DNA from: Pectobacterium aroidearum
GTDB lineage: Bacteria > Pseudomonadota > Gammaproteobacteria > Enterobacterales > Enterobacteriaceae
Assembly (NCBI RefSeq): GCF_041228105.1
Contig: NZ_CP166097.1
Location: 2,356,001 to 2,420,000, forward strand
Direction of reading: 5' to 3'
Length of the DNA stretch: 64,000 nucleotides
In this document: positions 25,429-33,954 of the stretch, piece after piece
Layout: every line of letters starts with the position of its first letter
Numbering within the stretch: position 1 is the stretch's first letter
The notes under the pieces: generated by a model
What the model saw: only the letters and a program-made list of their open reading frames with translations
What the model was told of the DNA's origin: nothing
Database searches by the model: none
Made by a program: the position numbers and the translations under genes

Positions 25429-26115
25429 GTGTTAACACGCGATTTTTTGCAGAAAGCAGATTGTAGAACGTCTTTTGGTTGTATTGAGGAAACCTTACTG
25501 CTCACGCCGCAACAGCGGGCTGATTCGTTGGACAGGATGCTGGCGCTCCGGCCCAATAGCTGTCCGGTCTGGGTATTTGGCTACGGTTCGCTGATGTGGA
25601 ACCCGGTTTTTGACGCTGAAGAAACCTGCCTTGCCACGCTGACAGGGTGGCAGCGTGCTTTTTGCCTGCGTCTCACCATCGGTCGCGGCACGGTAACCCA
25701 GCCGGGACGGATGCTGGCGTTGCAGCCCGGTGGACAAACGACAGGTCTGGCTTTCCGGTTACCGGAAGCGTCTCTGCGTGAAGATCTGGAGCTGCTGTGG
25801 AAGCGTGAAATGCTGACGGGCTGCTATCGTCCACTCTGGTGTGAGCTGCATCGGAAAAACGGCGCACCGCTGACGGCGCTGGTGTTTGTGTCCGAACCGG
25901 AACACCCTTTGAATGAAAATGATACCTGTATTCAGAGCGTTGCCCCGCTGATTGCCCGTGCGAGCGGGCCGCTCGGCACCAATGCACAATATCTGTTTGC
26001 GTTGGAGCAGGAACTGAAAAATCACGGAACGGAAGATGCAAGCGTGAGCGAACTGGCGCAGCGGGTGCGTATTCTGCAACAGTCGTGTTCTGCGGCAGCA
26101 GGGAACGGACAATAA
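25429..26115 (+). CDS. chaC: Glutathione-specific gamma-glutamylcyclotransferase ChaC
   Basis: A 228-residue cytosolic enzyme that splits glutathione into 5-oxoproline and Cys-Gly. The signature VFGYGSLMWNP is at about residues 48-58, and the catalytic glutamate is in LLWKREML. The C-terminal SGPLGTNAQYLFALEQEL is nearly that of E. coli ChaC. GTG at 25429 is preceded by GGGGG and gives LTRDFLQKADC, which aligns with the E. coli N-terminus. chaA lies 1.5 kb away on the opposite strand, so the E. coli chaABC operon is split here. Confidence 0.92.
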   Translation: MLTRDFLQKADCRTSFGCIEETLLLTPQQRADSLDRMLALRPNSCPVWVFGYGSLMWNPVFDAEETCLATLTGWQRAFCLRLTIGRGTVTQPGRMLALQPGGQTTGLAFRLPEASLREDLELLWKREMLTGCYRPLWCELHRKNGAPLTALVFVSEPEHPLNENDTCIQSVAPLIARASGPLGTNAQYLFALEQELKNHGTEDASVSELAQRVRILQQSCSAAAGNGQ

Positions 26116-26188
26116 CGGCGCGATGAGCGTGAGAATTGAGGTGAACGACAACATCGCCGTTCACCTTGAGACGTATGAAGTGACCGAA

Positions 26189-27229
26189 TTACCAGCCGAC
26201 GCCAACACCCATGGTGTACAGCGTGTCGTCAACATTCCCCTGATTACTTTCAATACGGGTACGTGACACTTTCATGGTCATCGAAGACCAGTCGGTCAGT
26301 TTGAAACGCAGACCTGCATCCGCTTTCAGATAGATTGGCGCAGTGCCATCAAATGAACGCCCCAATTCACCGTTGGTGAAGGCTTCAACCGATTTGCTAA
26401 ACATATAGCGGTTATACGCCCATTTGATTGCACCAGAGTAGAAATCATCATCGCCCTGATCGCGGTATACAAACGTTTGGGAGTTGACCAGTGAGGTCAG
26501 AGAGAACGCGCCTAAATCGTTATCCCAGAACTGATAACCGGGACCGAGACCGAAGGAACGGTTGATTTTAATACTTTCGATCCAGTCACGTTTGTATTGA
26601 TAACGGCCCTGCCAGAACCAGTTCTCATCCACGAATTTGTCCAGCGCATATTCGCCAGCCGCATTTTTGGTACTCTCGACTTTATCCTCTTTTGCCAAAT
26701 GGTAACTGGCATCAAGGTTGTGTCGCCATGTATCGTGACGCGCTTTGGTGTTCAGCGTCACATCGTAGTTATCCGTTTCAGTCGAACTTTTCTTGTGCGA
26801 CATGCCGGCATCAATGTTGCCTTTCCAGGCGAAATCGGTCACCAGCGGCTTCTGCGCGACGATGGACGTGATCTCGGAAAGTGGCAATGTTTGCGGGCCT
26901 GCGGCTTCGTTAGCAAGTGACGGGTTCGCGACGATGGCACGGTTTTCGCTCGCTTTGATCGTCGGATACAGGACGCCTTTCTCGTAGCGTTCGCCTTGAA
27001 TCACCAGACCATGGTCGGATTCAAAGGTTTTCACCTTGTCCCAGGCTACAGAAATAGAGCCAGCATAGTCGGTGTTGATAAAGAGTTTACCGCCGTCGAG
27101 CAGCGTGATTTTCCCTGTGAGCTTGTCGCCGTTGTTCAGCCAAATGGTGTCAGCGCGGCTCTGTGTAATGCCAGCAGAGAGGGCGATAACCAGACTGAGG
27201 GAAGAGATTGCGTGTTTGGATAGTGTCAT
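26189..27229 (-). CDS. DUF481 outer-membrane beta-barrel protein (YdiY-like)
   Basis: A 346-residue exported protein. The signal peptide ends near ITQSRA. The mature start, DTIWLNNGDKLTGKITLLDG, is typical of DUF481/YdiY proteins. The C-terminal 220 residues alternate aromatic and polar residues (LDASYHLAKED, WFWQGRYQYKRDWIES) and end YTMGVGVGW, consistent with an outer-membrane beta barrel. E. coli YdiY is acid-inducible; function is unknown. TTG 27238 is also in frame; the ATG at 27229 is preferred. It converges on chaC. Confidence 0.85.
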   Translation of the reverse strand: MTLSKHAISSLSLVIALSAGITQSRADTIWLNNGDKLTGKITLLDGGKLFINTDYAGSISVAWDKVKTFESDHGLVIQGERYEKGVLYPTIKASENRAIVANPSLANEAAGPQTLPLSEITSIVAQKPLVTDFAWKGNIDAGMSHKKSSTETDNYDVTLNTKARHDTWRHNLDASYHLAKEDKVESTKNAAGEYALDKFVDENWFWQGRYQYKRDWIESIKINRSFGLGPGYQFWDNDLGAFSLTSLVNSQTFVYRDQGDDDFYSGAIKWAYNRYMFSKSVEAFTNGELGRSFDGTAPIYLKADAGLRFKLTDWSSMTMKVSRTRIESNQGNVDDTLYTMGVGVGW

Positions 27230-27524
27230 TATTGCCAAGTAAACAGTGGTGACATGTATTGAGATGTCCGTCAGAGACGTACAGCCGTTGAAAACGAACC
27301 GGTTTAGCCCGGAACGGCAAACATTAACAGGAATCGAAGTGATGCTCTACTCGAAAACGGTAATTGATTAGAATGTAAATAGTTATAAAAGTTGCTATTG
27401 ATGATTAACAGCTATAACGCGATGTCTGTCACATTTTGGGGCTGATAGAAAGGCATGTGTCATGTGGGCAGGTTTCTCTGGCCCGAGCGATTTCAGGCCA
27501 GAGAGGCGTGTGCGAGAACTGATG

Positions 27525-28802
27525 CTACGCGGCGCGTTGCGTTCGTGAAGTACTGTTGGTGTTCAGGAAACGCGAGGTCAGGAACGTCCTCACGCGCAGC
27601 ACGATCCGTTCCTGGAAGAGCACACAGAGCGTCACGGTCGTGAGCAGGAAAATAATATAGCCCGTCATGGAAAGCTGCACCTGACCGGCGGCGGCAATGC
27701 ATTGATCCCAATCGCTAAAGCAGGCCATCGGATTACCGCGCACCAGCTGTTCCAGCGTACGGAACAGATTGAAAAGCGGAACGTGCAGCGCAAAGATCGA
27801 GAGCGATGCTGCACCCAGACGCGGGGACCAATGTCGCAGCCACGCGCTGTCAGGCTCACGAGCCAACGCGCTGAGGCAGACCAAACCGACCTGTGCAGGC
27901 AGAAGCAAGCCGTTATGCAACAGGAAGTACCAATAGGCTTCGCCTTTTGTGAACAGCCAGGTGGCGACAAGAAAATTTACACTGATAAAGAGGGCGAGTG
28001 CAGAGCGCTGGCCTTTGGTCAGCGGCAAGCGATCTTTCTGACGATAATGACGGAATAGCGCATACCCCAAAATCCCGGCCAGAAATTCCGGCAGACGGAA
28101 GATCGGCCCGCGCTGCAATAACCCGGTGTACGGCATGCCGAACTGCTGTTGCCAGATAACCCAAATCGGCGGCAGCAGGTATAACAGGCAGACGATCCCC
28201 ATCCACAACCACGGATGACGGCTGTTCAGCAGACGCGGGGCCAGCAGCGGGAAGGTCAGATAGAAAAAGAACAGGGTAGAAAGCGACCATAACGGGGCAT
28301 TGAAGGTCAGGAAGTAAGGATTCCATGCCTGCAACATCAGTACCTGCAATAACCCGTTGAACGCCAATTGCGCATTCGTCATGTAATGGCGCAGCGTTTC
28401 GGGGTCGGCAGCGGGGTCGTTAGTGTCATAAATAACAAAACGCGCACTGGCGACTTGCCCTTCCGGCGGCACGGCCAGCCACTGCATGAGCGTGACGACG
28501 GCAATGGAAGACAGCAGGGCAATGATGTGGATAGGGTAAAGATTAAAGAAGCGTTTGGCCCAGAACTGACGAACCGGCTCACGCAGACGCCCGTCTTTAA
28601 TGTAGACATGCGCGAGTAAAAAACCCGACAGAACAAAGAACGTGCTGGTCGCGAAGAATCCCATGCTGGTGAGCTCGCTTAAGAAAGGAATGCGCTCACG
28701 CTGGGGATAAACGTGGACCGTGTGATAAATCATCACATAGCAGCCGAGCAAAAATCGTAACCATTCCAGGCCGATAAATCGCTCCTTATTGACCTTCTTC
28801 AT
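27525..28802 (-). CDS. Membrane acyltransferase (acyltransferase 3/OafA family)
   Basis: A 425-residue protein with about ten membrane segments. The N-terminal region (FIGLEWLRFLLGCYVMIYHT, with the H of YHTVH) and VLSGFLLAHVY near residue 60 are classical acyltransferase-3 motifs. Members transfer acyl groups to sugars of lipopolysaccharide, exopolysaccharide or glycans. The ATG at 28802 has GAGGAAC six bases upstream and is chosen over the one at 28814. It stands alone between the DUF481 gene and narL. The acceptor is unknown. Confidence 0.85.
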   Translation of the reverse strand: MKKVNKERFIGLEWLRFLLGCYVMIYHTVHVYPQRERIPFLSELTSMGFFATSTFFVLSGFLLAHVYIKDGRLREPVRQFWAKRFFNLYPIHIIALLSSIAVVTLMQWLAVPPEGQVASARFVIYDTNDPAADPETLRHYMTNAQLAFNGLLQVLMLQAWNPYFLTFNAPLWSLSTLFFFYLTFPLLAPRLLNSRHPWLWMGIVCLLYLLPPIWVIWQQQFGMPYTGLLQRGPIFRLPEFLAGILGYALFRHYRQKDRLPLTKGQRSALALFISVNFLVATWLFTKGEAYWYFLLHNGLLLPAQVGLVCLSALAREPDSAWLRHWSPRLGAASLSIFALHVPLFNLFRTLEQLVRGNPMACFSDWDQCIAAAGQVQLSMTGYIIFLLTTVTLCVLFQERIVLRVRTFLTSRFLNTNSTSRTQRAA

Positions 28803-28972
28803 GTTGTTCCTCAACGTTAAACTCGGTGTAAAAGCCGAAAAATGCGATTACAAACTAGTTTAGACGAGAGCAACGTCACATTAATTAGGATAATGGCTAT
28901 AAATGCCGGTTTCGTTTAGCAACCGTTTACATTTTGTGGGGCGTTGGCGGGATTTGCATCAACTGTCGCTGC

Positions 28973-29031
28973 ATCCTCGCTCGCGCGAGGATAATCTCGG
29001 ACGGTAGGGCGCCAGAGCGCCTTATCCGTAC
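28973..29031. terminator. Hairpins downstream of narL
   Basis: ATCCTCGC/GCGAGGAT forms an 8 bp stem near 28973-28992. A second, GGCGC/GCGCC with flanking pairing, lies near 29005-29025. They follow narL and precede the acyltransferase promoter, and probably mark the end of the narXL transcript. Confidence 0.45.
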
Positions 29032-29064
29032 CGCTGACAATAGCTGTTTTTTATGACAATTTAA

Positions 29065-29715
29065 TTAAATCACTTTTTCTTGTAATACCCAGACGGCCGC
29101 TTCAACCCGTGATTTTAACTTCATCTTCTTCAACAGGTGTTTGACGTGAACCTTAACGGTGCTTTCGGTAATCGTGAGTTTGCGGGCAATGACTTTATTG
29201 GACAATCCTTGAGCCAGCAGTTTCAGAATATCGCGTTCGCGCGGCGTGAGCTGCTGAATATCCCGGTCGCTGCTGTGACGGCTTTCACGCAGGCTGGCGG
29301 CCAGAATCGGCGTCAGTGTTTCACTCAGCACCATTTTTCCTGAAGCGGCCTGATGCAGCGCAGCCAGTAAATCTTCTGGCTCCATATCTTTCAGCAGGTA
29401 ACCATCGGCCCCATTTTTTAAGGCGTTGACAACATCGTCTTCGTGGTTAGATACGCTAAAGACGACAATACGACCAGACAGCGATTTTTCCCGCAGACGA
29501 TTCAGCGTTTCCAGGCCATTCATGCCGGGCATGTTCAAATCGAGCAAAATCAAATCCGGATCCAACTGCTCCGCGAGCTCAACACCCTGTTCGCCGTGAC
29601 TGGCTTCACCTGCTACCTGTAATTCCGGGTCCATGCTGATGAGTTGCTTCACGCCATTGCGCAACATGGGATGGTCATCAATCAGCAGTAGGGTGGCAGC
29701 ATCTTCGTTAATCAT
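29065..29715 (-). CDS. narL: Nitrate/nitrite response regulator NarL
   Basis: A 216-residue regulator, the E. coli length. The receiver domain shows [14 protein letters not shown] and the phospho-acceptor in [17 protein letters not shown]. The C-terminal LuxR-type helix-turn-helix reads [19 protein letters not shown], then [14 protein letters not shown]. NarL activates narG and narK and represses alternative anaerobic reductases when nitrate is present. The gene overlaps the end of narX by 8 bases. Candidate heptamer pairs for it are in the narX-narK gap. Confidence 0.96.
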   Translation of the reverse strand: MINEDAATLLLIDDHPMLRNGVKQLISMDPELQVAGEASHGEQGVELAEQLDPDLILLDLNMPGMNGLETLNRLREKSLSGRIVVFSVSNHEDDVVNALKNGADGYLLKDMEPEDLLAALHQAASGKMVLSETLTPILAASLRESRHSSDRDIQQLTPRERDILKLLAQGLSNKVIARKLTITESTVKVHVKHLLKKMKLKSRVEAAVWVLQEKVI

Positions 29716-31516
29716 GAGTTTCTCCTGTTAATGGCAGCCGGTGACGGTATTCGGCGAGGAAGCTGACGTTCACTTCAGTGCCCCCCGATGGCCGGCGTCG
29801 AACAATGCATTCGCCGTGCAAACCCCGTGCACGGTCGCGCATGATAATAAGTCCATAGTGGTTGGCGCGGCTGGCATCATCAGGAATGCCGATGCCATTA
29901 TCGGCCACGCTAAGTTCGATGTGGCCCTGACGTAGTTGCAGGGTGATATCGACCTGTGTGGCCTGCGCATGTTTGTAAATATTGCTCAGTGCTTCACGCA
30001 CAATTTGCAGGACGTGAATGCCCTGATGTGCGGAGACCGACTGCGGCGGCAGACGGTAATGGAGTTCGATGGGGTACCCAAGTCGTTTGCTGAATTCATC
30101 GACCGAGGCCCGCAGCGCGGCAAGTAAGCCGGATTCCGACAGTTTCAGCCGGAAGGTGGTCAGGAGTTCACGCAGTTGGCGATAGGCGGTGTTCAACTCT
30201 TCCCGCATTTCCGTCAACAGCTGCTGTGAAGCCGGGGGCAAATCACCGCCTTGCATTTGCAGGCAGCTCACCTGAATTTTCAGGCAGGAGAGGGACTGCG
30301 CGATAGAGTCGTGTAGTTCGCGGGCAATCGTGGCGCGTTCTTCCATCAGCATCAGCTGCTGTTGATGGTTGGATTGCCGCTCCAGCGCCAGCGTGCTGGT
30401 CAACTGTTCCAATAAGGTATTCAGTAACTGATTCTGATCGCGGCTTAGTGCGGTATTGTCTGGCAGCGTGGCCAGTACGACGCCGTACTGCCCGTGTTTA
30501 TCGTGCAGATCCCAACAGTGAGGCTCCCCCTGCATCTCTTCACGTTTTACCTGCATGCCGCAACTTTGGCAGCTGTTGTCCGGGCAGTGATCCGGCTGCG
30601 ACTGGCTGAAATCACTGAACTGATGAAACTGCTCCTGATTGTTATCTTCATACAGCCGTAGTTGAATATTGCGAAGCGGCGTCAGCGATGACAGTTCGTT
30701 CAGAATCGGCATTAGCCGACTGCACAGTGGCGCACCGGTATGCAGGCGTCGACTGGCGCGATAAAGGAAAGAGAGTAGATCGTTTTTCTGTTGCAGGTCG
30801 GCGGTTTTCTCTGCCACGCGCTGCTCAAGACTGTGGTACATGGCGGACAGTTCATCCGACATGCTATTCAGCACCTGTCCCAGCGTGCTCATTTCATCAT
30901 GACCGTTAATGGTGACGCGCTGGGTGAAATCGCCGTGACCGATGGCCTGCGCCATCGACACCAAGCGTCGCCACGGTGTCAACAGACGGCGACGCAGATA
31001 AAAGAACGTGGTGATCAGCAGAATAAGCATGATGCCGATAAAGACGCGCTGCACCAGCGTGACCATCATCAAGCGCTGCTCGGTCTTATGATCGATGGCG
31101 GAGACCAGATCGTCCAGTTGCTTCACGAAGCGGGCGACATCTGCCGACGCATCGGAAGAATGCGTTGCCTGTCGCAGATGTGGTTGTAGATTCTCCAGCC
31201 AGAAAACACGCAACGCGGTAAATTGTTCGCTAAGTCCTTCCCGACGTACGGCCTGCTGTAGGTCGCTGCTGATTTCGTCCTCTTCCAGTTCTTGCAGGTA
31301 AATTTCATTCTCGGCAGAGAGTGGCACCATCGAGAGTAGGCGGTAACTCTGCATGCGAAGCGAGCCCGCTTTATTAATGGCGTGCGCGTTCCCCTGGATG
31401 CTCTGAGACATCCAACTGGAAACCGACATACCTGCAATACCCAGCAAACCGAGTAGCAGCATCAATAGTGCAACCTGATTGACGAGCGACAGCGGCAGCA
31501 GGAAACGTTTCAACAT
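29708..31516 (-). CDS. narX: Nitrate/nitrite sensor kinase NarX
   Basis: A 602-residue sensor kinase. Two membrane helices (about 10-35 and 150-172) flank the periplasmic ligand domain containing the P box, [20 protein letters not shown] domain, a cysteine-rich central linker ([13 protein letters not shown]) and the HisKA_3 domain with [15 protein letters not shown] follow. The ATPase domain ends with [15 protein letters not shown]. It phosphorylates NarL in nitrate. The frame is open to 31723, but the ATG at 31516 ([12 protein letters not shown]) has AGAGGT upstream and fits the family start. narXL is divergent from narK. Confidence 0.95.
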   Translation of the reverse strand: MLKRFLLPLSLVNQVALLMLLLGLLGIAGMSVSSWMSQSIQGNAHAINKAGSLRMQSYRLLSMVPLSAENEIYLQELEEDEISSDLQQAVRREGLSEQFTALRVFWLENLQPHLRQATHSSDASADVARFVKQLDDLVSAIDHKTEQRLMMVTLVQRVFIGIMLILLITTFFYLRRRLLTPWRRLVSMAQAIGHGDFTQRVTINGHDEMSTLGQVLNSMSDELSAMYHSLEQRVAEKTADLQQKNDLLSFLYRASRRLHTGAPLCSRLMPILNELSSLTPLRNIQLRLYEDNNQEQFHQFSDFSQSQPDHCPDNSCQSCGMQVKREEMQGEPHCWDLHDKHGQYGVVLATLPDNTALSRDQNQLLNTLLEQLTSTLALERQSNHQQQLMLMEERATIARELHDSIAQSLSCLKIQVSCLQMQGGDLPPASQQLLTEMREELNTAYRQLRELLTTFRLKLSESGLLAALRASVDEFSKRLGYPIELHYRLPPQSVSAHQGIHVLQIVREALSNIYKHAQATQVDITLQLRQGHIELSVADNGIGIPDDASRANHYGLIIMRDRARGLHGECIVRRRPSGGTEVNVSFLAEYRHRLPLTGETHD

Positions 31517-31605
31517 AAACAGCGACCTCTGCTGGAGGAGTAGAAAATCAGTACCGGGAAGGATAACCCTTTTGGCATTTTTCCCGATCCTACATGATAA
31601 CCCTA

Positions 31606-31621
31606 TACCCACTAGTGAGTA
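31606..31621. promoter_or_regulatory. Candidate 7-2-7 NarL site near narX
   Basis: TACCCAC-TA-GTGAGTA is an inverted pair of NarL-like heptamers with exactly the 7-2-7 spacing NarL prefers. Each half differs from TACYYMT only at its last base. It is 90 bases upstream of narX. Confidence 0.5.
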
Positions 31622-31716
31622 CCACCGAATATCCGTGCCTTGAAAGGGGGTATGACAGTCAGAAAAAATGGAGATATAACAGATTGAATTATCGCTGCTT
31701 ATTTTTCTATTTTTAT

Positions 31717-31732
31717 TACTCATTAAGGAGTG
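31717..31732. promoter_or_regulatory. Candidate 7-2-7 NarL site upstream of narK
   Basis: TACTCAT-TA-AGGAGTG: the left half fits TACYYMT exactly; the right half on the other strand is CACTCCT, one mismatch. Spacing is 7-2-7. It is about 50 bases upstream of the FNR site for narK. Confidence 0.6.
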
Positions 31733-31769
31733 TGGCTGTTTTTACACGGTTTTTTTACCTGACAGCGCG

Positions 31770-31783
31770 TTGATTTGCATCAA
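31770..31783. promoter_or_regulatory. FNR site of the narK promoter
   Basis: TTGATTTGCATCAA matches the FNR consensus TTGAT-N4-ATCAA perfectly. It is centred about 75 bases upstream of the narK start codon, so a transcript start near 31818 would give the usual -41.5 activation position. Confidence 0.87.
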
Positions 31784-31851
31784 CTTTACCTGCGGTGTAA
31801 TCCCTAATGTTGCGCCTTAATTCTACCGCGTTTTTATTTATCGAGGTTTTT

Positions 31852-33240
31852 ATGACGCAGCCTTCATCACCCGAAAAAGTATCGCAAAGTACGCTGATCA
31901 GGGAATGGAACCCTGAAGATACAAAATTCTGGCAATCTGGCGGCCAACGGATAGCACAGCGTAACCTTTGGATCTCTGTTCCCTGTTTGCTGTTGTCGTT
32001 TTGTGTCTGGATGATATTCAGCACCGTAGCCGTTAACCTAAACAAGGTCGGGTTTCGTTTTACCACAGATCAGTTATTTTTACTGACCGCGCTGCCTTCC
32101 GTCTCCGGCGCGCTGTTGCGTGTACCTTACTCCTTCGTTATCCCGTTGGTTGGCGGTCGCCGCTGGACGACGCTGAGTACTTTCATTCTGATTATCCCGT
32201 GTATCTGGCTCGGGTTTGCCGTACAAGACCCGCACACGCCTTACAATATTTTCGTGACGATTTCCCTGCTGTGTGGTTTTGCAGGCGCAAACTTTGCCTC
32301 CAGCATGGCTAACATCAGCTTCTTCTTCCCCAAATCACGGCAGGGCAGCGCGCTAGGCATTAATGGCGGCTTGGGTAACCTCGGCGTGAGCGTGATGCAA
32401 CTGCTGGTGCCGGTGGTGATCTTCCTGCCAATTCTGGGCTTCTCCGGCAATGGTGTTGTTCAGCCAGACGGCCATCAGATTTGGTTGCACCATGCGGCAT
32501 GGATGTGGGTACCGTTTTTGGTGATTGCTGCAACCGCGGCCTGGTTTGGCATGAACGATCTTCCTGCGCCTAATGCGTCAATACGCAAGCAGTTGCCGGT
32601 TCTGAAGCAAATGCACCTGTGGGTGCTCAGCTTCCTGTATTTGTCTACGTTTGGCTCATTTATCGGTTTTTCTGCGGGTTTCGGCATGCTGTCCAGAACG
32701 CAGTTCCCAGACATTGTGATTCTGTACTACGCGTTCTTCGGGCCGCTGCTGGGGGCGTTGGCGCGTCCGGTGGGCGGAATGCTATCTGATCGTTTTGGCG
32801 GTGTGAAAGTTACGCTGATTAACTTCATCCTGATGGCGATTTTCTCGGTGTTGCTGTTCCTGTCTCTGCCGAGTGCGAACTCTACGGGTTCATTCGAGAT
32901 GTTCTTTGGCATCTTCATGATGCTGTTCCTGACGGCAGGTTTGGGGAGTGGCTCAACCTTCCAGATGATTGCGGTGATTTTCCGTAAATTAACGGCGGAT
33001 CGCGTTAAATCGCAAGGCGGGAGCGATGCGGATGCGCAGAGTACCGCAGCCACGGACACGGCGGCGGCGCTGGGCTTTATTTCGGCCATTGGCGCGATCG
33101 GCGGGTTCTTCATTCCTCAAGCCTTCGGGATGTCGCTGGAGTTAACCGGTTCACCCACGGGGGCGATGAAGGTGTTTGTGGTGTGCTATGTTGTGTGCGT
33201 ATTGGTGACCTGGCTGTTCTATGCCAGAAAGAAAAATTAG
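31852..33240 (+). CDS. narK: Nitrate/nitrite transporter NarK
   Basis: A 462-residue major facilitator protein with 12 membrane segments. The two nitrate signature motifs are visible: GFAGANFASSMANISFFFPK with GSALGINGGLGNLGVS, and the second in GLGSGSTFQMIAVIF. Substrate-binding arginines are expected in LLRVPYSF and RPVGG. It exchanges nitrate for nitrite during anaerobic respiration. ATG 31852 has GAGG at good spacing and gives nearly the E. coli length; the earlier ATG at 31807 is less likely. It is divergent from narXL and precedes narGHJI. Confidence 0.95.
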   Translation: MTQPSSPEKVSQSTLIREWNPEDTKFWQSGGQRIAQRNLWISVPCLLLSFCVWMIFSTVAVNLNKVGFRFTTDQLFLLTALPSVSGALLRVPYSFVIPLVGGRRWTTLSTFILIIPCIWLGFAVQDPHTPYNIFVTISLLCGFAGANFASSMANISFFFPKSRQGSALGINGGLGNLGVSVMQLLVPVVIFLPILGFSGNGVVQPDGHQIWLHHAAWMWVPFLVIAATAAWFGMNDLPAPNASIRKQLPVLKQMHLWVLSFLYLSTFGSFIGFSAGFGMLSRTQFPDIVILYYAFFGPLLGALARPVGGMLSDRFGGVKVTLINFILMAIFSVLLFLSLPSANSTGSFEMFFGIFMMLFLTAGLGSGSTFQMIAVIFRKLTADRVKSQGGSDADAQSTAATDTAAALGFISAIGAIGGFFIPQAFGMSLELTGSPTGAMKVFVVCYVVCVLVTWLFYARKKN

Positions 33241-33294
33241 TTGCCTAAAATTCCAGAATATTCTCTGTTTCTGTTTTTCCGGCGTAAAAATTAT

Positions 33295-33560
33295 GCAGCG
33301 GTGGGCATGAGCACCGAGTGAGCGGCATGGACGCCGCGAAAGTCAGTGCCGCGTTTGGAACGCGTCACTGGCGGCTCGAATAGTGCTCATGAACACCGAT
33401 GGGACCGCCGCAGCGGCATAATTTAGCCGGAAGCCTGGGGTCTCGGGGCGAGCGGCGCTTGAGCCGCCCCGAGTCGGGCGCGTGCTACGAAGTAGCATGA
33501 AAATGACAGTGTTGTCGCGCACGAAATATTCGCAATACCTGCATAAAACATAAAAATGTG
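33295..33560. repeat. Structured, GC-rich inverted-repeat region between narK and narG
   Basis: An outer imperfect inverted repeat pairs CGGTGGGCATGAGCA (33299) with TGCTCATGAACACCG (33384), 13 of 15 positions. Inside it, CAGTG-C-CGCGTT pairs with AACGCG-T-CACTG. Downstream, CTCGGGGCG/CGCCCCGAG makes a 9 bp stem and TGCTAC-GAA-GTAGCA a 6 bp stem. I see no convincing gene here. It could be an intergenic repeat element or a structured RNA. Confidence 0.5.
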
Positions 33561-33567
33561 ACTACGG

Positions 33568-33599
33568 CGCCTCCTCCTTTTCGGGGAGGCGTTTTTTTC
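33568..33599 (+). terminator. Rho-independent terminator
   Basis: CGCCTCC and GGAGGCG pair around a short loop and are followed by seven T residues on the plus strand. It could end the narK transcript or a structured RNA from 33295-33560. Confidence 0.75.
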
Positions 33600-33813
33600 A
33601 CGCTGCATCCAGCGTCCCCCCTTTACTGAATTTGTACGATTCTTCGTCTCTTTCCGACTACTACCTCTAAATAGTCGTGTGTATGAATTCAGTATAAACA
33701 CAAAATTAATGGTTTTATTTTTATCATTATATATCAGTAATTTAGTTTGTTTTTTCGTGATAATTCTTTAGTGGTAGTTGCTGATGTACTCCGTTTTTCA
33801 CCGGGGGACACTC

Positions 33814-33827
33814 TTGATCGTTATCAA
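33814..33827. promoter_or_regulatory. FNR site of the narG promoter
   Basis: TTGATCGTTATCAA is a perfect FNR site and, from memory, the same sequence as in the E. coli narG promoter. It is centred about 134 bases upstream of the start codon. A -10-like TACCCT is at about 33850. Confidence 0.87.
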
Positions 33828-33954
33828 ATTTGGCGACGTGGTTGCTGGATACCCTAGCGCCAACTTGAGCGATGTGTCGTAAGCAAAAACAGATGTCTGC
33901 TACGAGCATTTCATAACGACAGGGGCCAGCAGGCTTCGCAGCAGGAGAGTCCGG

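Noticed and set aside
33241..33600. rsmB-type regulatory RNA
   Set aside because: The region is structured, but it lacks the many GGA hairpin loops expected of RsmA-binding RNAs.
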